Made by a program: the position numbers and the translations under genes
Shown: positions 42,447 through 46,059 of the stretch, one piece after another
How the letters are laid out: each line of letters starts with the position of its first letter
How positions within the stretch are numbered: the first letter of the stretch is position 1
DNA from: an uncultured Flavonifractor sp.
GTDB taxonomy: Bacteria > Bacillota > Clostridia > Oscillospirales > Oscillospiraceae
Direction: 5' to 3'
NCBI GenBank assembly: GCA_947649225.1
Contig: CANSQX010000005.1
Coordinates: 1-46,059, forward strand
DNA length: 46,059 nucleotides
Notes under the pieces: generated by a model
The model's input: the letters and a program-made list of their open reading frames with translations, nothing else
The model's database searches: none
What the model was told of the DNA's origin: nothing

Positions 42447-43220
42447 GTGGAGCGGAGAAACCGGAATATTCTGGTGGTGCTGATCGCGGCGGTGATCAGC
42501 GTGGCGGTGCTGGCCAGCTTCGGACTGAATCTGTTCGCCGCCCCGCTGCCCCCTATTGTGATGCCCACGCCTCCCGCGGACGCGGGCCAGGGGGTGGACC
42601 CGGACGGGCTCCAGGGCAGTACCGGGCTGGTGCGGGTGGAGGTCACCCCGGAGACCGTGCAGAACGTGATCGCCACCCTGTCCCGGCCCGACAGCTACTA
42701 CCGGGAGGTCACCCTCACCGACTTCTGGGGGACGGACGGCAGCGCCTCCACCACCGCCCGGGTGTGGGTGGACGGCGGCTGGACCAAGACCGAGGCCGTC
42801 TGGAGCTCCGGCACGGTGCGCACCTCCATCGTGGGGGACGGCGCCGTGTGGTGGTGGTACCAGGGCAGCCGGGAGGCGGCCTCCGCCCCGGCCGACGGCC
42901 GGTCCGCCGACCTGGAGGGCCAGCGCATCCCCACCTATGAGGACGTTCTGGCCCTGGACCAGGCGCGGATCACCGGCGCCCGCTATGAGGAGCGGGAGGG
43001 TCTGTCCTGCATCTACGTGGAGACTGCGTCCAGCCGCCTGGGCCGGCTGGAGCGCTACTGGGTATCCGAGGAGAGCGGCCTTCTGGTGGCCGCCGAGACC
43101 CTGGACGGAGATCGGGTGATCGCCTCCATGTCGTCCTATACGGTGGAGCGGCCCGTACCGGCCAACGCCGCCTTTACCCTGCCCGACGGCACGGTCCTCC
43201 ACCGGCCTGGGCAGGAATAG
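42447..43220 (+). CDS. Membrane-anchored extracytoplasmic protein, LolA/RseB-like fold suspected
   Basis: A 257-residue protein with an N-terminal anchor (NILVVLIAAVISVAVLASFGLNLF) and a Pro-rich linker, then a ~190-residue exported domain. It runs through beta-like segments (YYREVTLTDFWGTDGSASTTARVW, AVWWWYQGSREA, CIYVETASS, RYWVSEESGLLVAAE, quoted in pieces) and ends in FTLPDGTVLH. This order (variable tests, then a signature of the prior value) recalls LolA/LppX-type or RseB-like lipid-binding folds, but I could not confirm a family. The start is GTG 42447 with GGGGGGAG immediately upstream; the spacing is short. Confidence 0.6.
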   Translation: MERRNRNILVVLIAAVISVAVLASFGLNLFAAPLPPIVMPTPPADAGQGVDPDGLQGSTGLVRVEVTPETVQNVIATLSRPDSYYREVTLTDFWGTDGSASTTARVWVDGGWTKTEAVWSSGTVRTSIVGDGAVWWWYQGSREAASAPADGRSADLEGQRIPTYEDVLALDQARITGARYEEREGLSCIYVETASSRLGRLERYWVSEESGLLVAAETLDGDRVIASMSSYTVERPVPANAAFTLPDGTVLHRPGQE

Positions 43221-43329
43221 GGGGCGGCCTGGCGTCTGCTTAAAATCCGTCAGGATTCCCGCGTCAAACCCGCTTGCCAGACGAAAAAATACCTTGCTGC
43301 CGGGCACGTTGTCAGTGTTCAAACAGACC

Positions 43330-43641
43330 CTACTCCAGCCCCAGCAGCAGAATGAGCCCCAGGGTGATGAGGAGCTCCAGATTGTCGTCCCCCTCCAGGG
43401 CCAGGAAGAGCAGGATGAGCAGAAGCAGCACGTCCCCGGCGTCCAGACTGTCCAGCTTCAGGCCCTTGAGCAGGCCGGACAGCCCCTTGGCGGCCTGCTG
43501 CCCGGAGCCGGGCTCTTTCCGGGCAGGGGGCGGGGGCTCCGGCGGATCGGGCGGCCGGGCGGGCGGCGGCTCGGGTGCCGGCGCGTCCTCCATGGGAATG
43601 CGGGTGTAGGAGTCCCCGTTGGGGATATAGCGGTTATACAT
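43330..43641 (-). CDS. Small hydrophobic protein, unknown
   Basis: A 103-residue protein with a Pro-rich N-terminal half (PPPARPPDPPEPPPPARK) and a C-terminal part that is leucine-rich (DVLLLLILLFLALEGDDNLELLITLGLILLLGLE), probably two short membrane segments. Its start overlaps the end of the upstream gene. No family recognised, though similar short Leu-rich proteins occur in related Clostridia. It may be a membrane anchor for its neighbours. Confidence 0.65.
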   Translation of the reverse strand: MYNRYIPNGDSYTRIPMEDAPAPEPPPARPPDPPEPPPPARKEPGSGQQAAKGLSGLLKGLKLDSLDAGDVLLLLILLFLALEGDDNLELLITLGLILLLGLE

Positions 43642-44152
43642 CCCCGCCGCCCCCTTCCTGCCGGAACAGCCGGAGGCCCGTCCGGATCACCCGGGCCAGC
43701 CGGGCGATCTGGATGGCCCGGTCCACCTTGGCGTACCGCTCCGGGCGGACAAAGGGCTTGAGCGCGGTCAGAAGCGCCGTCTTCCGGTCGTCCGCGGCGT
43801 TGTACTCCGAAAAGAGGGTCAGCGCTCCCTGGATCAGCCGGGGGTCCAGGTTCCCTAGGGCGGACAGGGGGGAGGCGTCCCCGCCGCCCCCGGCCAGGCC
43901 GCCCAGCAGCCCCAGCAGGCCGCTGAGATCGAGTCCCTCCTGCCCGGCCTCCTCCTCCGGGGCGCACTCCCCCGGCCCGGGCCCGCCGGTCTCGGGGGGA
44001 TCGGCTTCGGAGTCTCCCGCCCCGGCGGGCCCGGCCGCCGGGGACTCCGGCTCCCCGCCGTCCCCGGACAGCGCCTTCGCAATGGAGACAATCTGCCCCA
44101 TGGCCTCCGGATCCCCCAGCAGGGCGTTCAGCTTTTCTTCAAACTCGGCCAC
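43634..44152 (-). CDS. Protein of unknown function with low-complexity linker
   Basis: A 172-residue protein. Residues 1-30 are a helix (FEEKLNALLGDPEAMGQIVSIAKALS), 31-100 are Gly/Pro/Glu-rich, and 100-172 are helical (LIQGALTLFSEYNAADDRKTALLTALKPFVRPERYAKVDRAIQIARLAR, quoted in part). The start is GTG 44152 with GGAGGGA upstream. The PERYxKVDRAIxIARL pattern suggests a conserved helical domain. It overlaps the next gene by eight bases. Function unknown. Confidence 0.7.
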   Translation of the reverse strand: MAEFEEKLNALLGDPEAMGQIVSIAKALSGDGGEPESPAAGPAGAGDSEADPPETGGPGPGECAPEEEAGQEGLDLSGLLGLLGGLAGGGGDASPLSALGNLDPRLIQGALTLFSEYNAADDRKTALLTALKPFVRPERYAKVDRAIQIARLARVIRTGLRLFRQEGGGGDV

Positions 44153-44232
44153 GGCGCTCCCTCCTCTCCCCGGCCCGGGCGGGGGACCCGCCGGTCAGAC
44201 CGCCGCCCGGCGCACGTCCCCCGGCGCTCCCC

Positions 44233-44520
44233 TTACTGCCCCGCCTTGGGCGCGGTGCTGCTCAGGCGCTCCACCACCTGGGCTCCTTCCTTACTGTGCA
44301 TCACCTGATTCAAAATGCCGGTGAGGGCGGCGGTGTCCCCCTTGGCGGCGGACTCGGCCGCCGCCTTCAGATTGCCGCCCGCGTTCTGGTTCAGCAGGTC
44401 CATCAGGCGCTTGGTGTCGGGGGATTTGAGAATCGAGCTCAGCAGGGCCTTGTTTTTCAGCAGGCCGGCGGCCTTGGGGTCCTTCATCAGTTCATCCAGA
44501 TTGGACTGCGGCTTTGCCAT
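44233..44520 (-). CDS. Small helical protein, unknown
   Basis: A 95-residue soluble helical protein (NLDELMKDPKAAGLLKNKALLSSILKSPDTKRLMDLLNQNAG, quoted in part). GGAGGG lies nine bases before ATG 44520. It is the first of three co-oriented small genes; the next starts 80 bases downstream. Like the 172-residue protein, it begins with a helix containing the theme of short motif repeats (LLKNKALLSSIL and ALTGILNQVM). Function unknown. Confidence 0.75.
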   Translation of the reverse strand: MAKPQSNLDELMKDPKAAGLLKNKALLSSILKSPDTKRLMDLLNQNAGGNLKAAAESAAKGDTAALTGILNQVMHSKEGAQVVERLSSTAPKAGQ

Positions 44521-44601
44521 GGGTTTGTTCCCTCCATCCGTTTCTACCATTATAGTTGCGTGCAGACTATTATATGTGCGTGAGCAGAGAAGGTGCGCGG
44601 C

Positions 44602-45069
44602 ATGAAAATTCTTGTGTTCTCCGATTCCCACGGCAATACGGCCCATATGGAGCGGACCGTGGCGCTGATGCGCCCCGATCAGGTCCTCCACCTGGGGGAC
44701 GTGGCCCGGGACGCCCGGGCGCTGGCCCGGCGGTTCCCCCAGCTCCCCGTGACCTGGGTGGCGGGCAACTGCGACGGACCCGGGACCGGGGACCCGGAGC
44801 AGCAGCTTCTGACCCTGGAGGGCCGGAGGATCCTGATGACCCACGGCCACCGCTATCAGGTCAAGCTGAGCCCCTATAGGGCCATTCTGGCCGCCCGGGA
44901 GGCGGGGGCCCGGATCCTCCTCTTCGGCCACACCCACAACCCGGTGTGCTTTCAGGAGGGCGGCCTTTGGGTGATGAACCCGGGCAGCGTCCTGGGGTCC
45001 GTCTCCCCCACCTGCGGCGTGATTCTGCTGGAGGGGGACCGGACCGAGTGCGCCCTCGTGCCGGTCTGA
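44602..45069 (+). CDS. YfcE-type metallophosphoesterase
   Basis: A 155-residue cytosolic phosphodiesterase. It has the metal-binding series DSHGN, LHLGDVARDA, GNCDG, THGH and GHTHNP, complete for a two-metal (often Mn2+) calcineurin-like enzyme. Family members split phosphodiesters such as glycerophosphodiesters or cyclic dinucleotides. ATG 44602 has only a weak AAGGTG nearby; GTG 44593 would add three residues. The coaX gene follows 41 bases later in the same direction. Confidence 0.92.
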   Translation: MKILVFSDSHGNTAHMERTVALMRPDQVLHLGDVARDARALARRFPQLPVTWVAGNCDGPGTGDPEQQLLTLEGRRILMTHGHRYQVKLSPYRAILAAREAGARILLFGHTHNPVCFQEGGLWVMNPGSVLGSVSPTCGVILLEGDRTECALVPV

Positions 45070-45110
45070 GCAGCGGCGCCGGACATCCACACAGCGGGAG
45101 GAACACACAT

Positions 45111-45896
45111 ATGCTGATTGCGATTGACGTGGGCAACACCAATATGGTCTTCGGCCTCTTCCGGGGGGAGGCGCTGGCGGGCAGCTTCCGCCTGAAGACC
45201 GATGCCAACCGGACCTCGGATGAGATCGGCCTGCTGGCCACCGCCTATTTCAGCCGCTTTGCCCTGGACCCGGCGGAGGTGGAGGCGGTGATCATCGCCT
45301 CGGTGGTGCCCCAGGTCATGTATACCCTGAACAGCGCCATGATCAAATACTTCGGCCGGGAGCCTCTGGTCATCGACGGCAACGTGGACCCCGGACTGCC
45401 CTACGGCGTGGCGGGGGACGAGCGCCTGGGCCCCGACCGGGCGGTGGCCGACATCGCCGCCATTGAGAAGTATGGCGCGCCCCTGATTGTGCTGGACTTC
45501 GGCACCGCCACCACCGTGGACGCCCTGAGCCGGGAGGGGACCTATCTGGGGGGCTGCATCACCGCCGGGGTGCGTATCTCGGTGGACGCCCTGTTCCAGA
45601 AGGCCGCCATGCTCCCCAGCGTGGAGCTCACCGTCCCCGGCACCGTGCTGGGCTCCACCGCCGTGGGCCAGATCCAGGCCGGGGCGGTGCTGGGCTATAT
45701 CGGCTCCATTGAGTATCTGATCCGCCGGACCAAGGCCGAGATGAACTGCCCGGAGCCGATCCGGGTGGTGGCCACCGGCGGCCTGGCCCGGATGGTGGCC
45801 GACCACACCTCCCTCATCGACGTGGTGGACGGCCGCCTGATTCTGGACGGCCTGCGCCTCATCTACCGGCGGGAGAAGGACGCGGGGCGGATCTGA
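45111..45896 (+). CDS. coaX: Type III pantothenate kinase
   Basis: A 261-residue cytosolic kinase that phosphorylates pantothenate in the first step of coenzyme A synthesis; type III enzymes are not feedback-inhibited by CoA. IAIDVGNTNMVFGLF (phosphate-1), a GPDRAVADIAA loop and LIVLDFGTATTVDAL (phosphate-2), then VVATGGLARMV (adenosine) are in order. GGGAGG lies upstream of ATG 45111. Confidence 0.96.
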   Translation: MLIAIDVGNTNMVFGLFRGEALAGSFRLKTDANRTSDEIGLLATAYFSRFALDPAEVEAVIIASVVPQVMYTLNSAMIKYFGREPLVIDGNVDPGLPYGVAGDERLGPDRAVADIAAIEKYGAPLIVLDFGTATTVDALSREGTYLGGCITAGVRISVDALFQKAAMLPSVELTVPGTVLGSTAVGQIQAGAVLGYIGSIEYLIRRTKAEMNCPEPIRVVATGGLARMVADHTSLIDVVDGRLILDGLRLIYRREKDAGRI

Positions 45897-45903
45897 GCGT
45901 AAA

Positions 45904-45935
45904 AAAGCCCGTCCGGCATTTGCCGGACGGGCTTT
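45904..45935 (+). terminator. coaX terminator
   Basis: Bases 45904-45918 pair with 45921-45935 in a near-perfect stem with a tiny loop (AAAGCCCGTCCGGCA and complement). A-rich before and T-poor after, it can also act in reverse. Confidence 0.75.
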
Positions 45936-45939
45936 GACG

Positions 45940-46059
45940 ATGGGAATGAGAGGATGTTGGGCCCCGCCCAAACCCGGGGGGGGGTTGGCCCCGGGCCCCC
46001 CCCCCCCGGTTAAAGGGGGGGCGCGCAAGTTGTATTTGTGCTACCCAGGGAGGGTGTTG
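45940..46059. other. Low-quality or artefactual end of the contig
   Basis: The last 120 bases hold runs such as nine G, 14 C and seven G within a short span, unlike the rest of the window, and no gene-like signal. It most likely reflects a poor-quality read end rather than real sequence. Confidence 0.7.

Overview
The window looks like the chromosome of a GC-rich, spore-forming, flagellated Clostridia member, most likely an Oscillospiraceae genus close to Flavonifractor, Pseudoflavonifractor or Lawsonibacter. This is inferred from gene content: spoIVB-spo0A, CotF-like coat proteins, fliW-csrA flagellar control, a K+-type membrane pyrophosphatase, undecaprenyl-phosphate sugar chemistry without outer-membrane genes, and strong AAGGAGG ribosome sites. 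Most of the sequence reads as ordinary chromosome. There is no rRNA, tRNA, CRISPR array, phage or transposase. The last ~120 bases are homopolymer-rich and look like a poor contig end.

Layout. 1-3000: end of enolase, a small unknown gene, and a two-gene radical-SAM/DUF4130 DNA-metabolism unit behind a near-consensus promoter. 3040-8218: a complete branched-chain amino acid ABC importer read leftward (livJ-livH-livM-livG-livF), with a consensus promoter embedded in a 9-bp inverted repeat and a hairpin between livJ and livH. 8406-10443: a leftward esterase/short-chain dehydrogenase pair and a rightward protein made only of a Spo0A-type DNA-binding domain. 10491-16603: a leftward late flagellar operon (flgM-flgN-flgK-flgL-small ORF-yviE-like-fliW-csrA-yjfB-like) behind a sigma-28-type promoter. 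16897-18874: a solitary methyltransferase-type corrinoid protein with its probable PocR/AraC regulator. 19308-21453: spoIVB and spo0A. 21572-24840: a Cu/Zn-SOD-family protein lacking the zinc ligands, whose 3' end overlaps that of an acyltransferase with a zinc ribbon, then an NCS1 permease with a small membrane partner. 24988-26253: rpsF-ssb-rpsR. 26407-30108: a PucR-type regulator, a flavoprotein and a LysR regulator. 30247-35449: H+/Na+-pumping pyrophosphatase and the TrkA/TrkH potassium uptake system. 35757-37025: an unknown gene and two CotF-like proteins. 37105-39731: gltX and trpS, divergent from overlapping promoters. 39932-42237: TagO/WecA-like transferase and UDP-GlcNAc 2-epimerase. 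42447-45896: an anchored envelope protein, three small unknown genes, a YfcE-type phosphodiesterase and coaX.

Themes. Three ion or energy modules (pyrophosphatase, Trk, nucleobase symporter) sit beside housekeeping translation genes. Sporulation and motility control appear several times (Spo0A, an orphan Spo0A-like domain, SpoIVB, FlgM, FliW, CsrA). The intergenic spaces hold two kinds of unexplained structure: a dispersed repeat ending in a CTTTTTCTTTCAAGAAAAAG-like palindrome (four places), and three large nested-palindrome elements of about 130-165 bp. The most novel-looking items are the copper-only SOD candidate, the orphan Spo0A-like regulator, the nested palindromes, the shared -35 of gltX and trpS, and the duplicated insert in FlgL. 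No function here was tested by database search; family names rest on recognised motifs and gene order.
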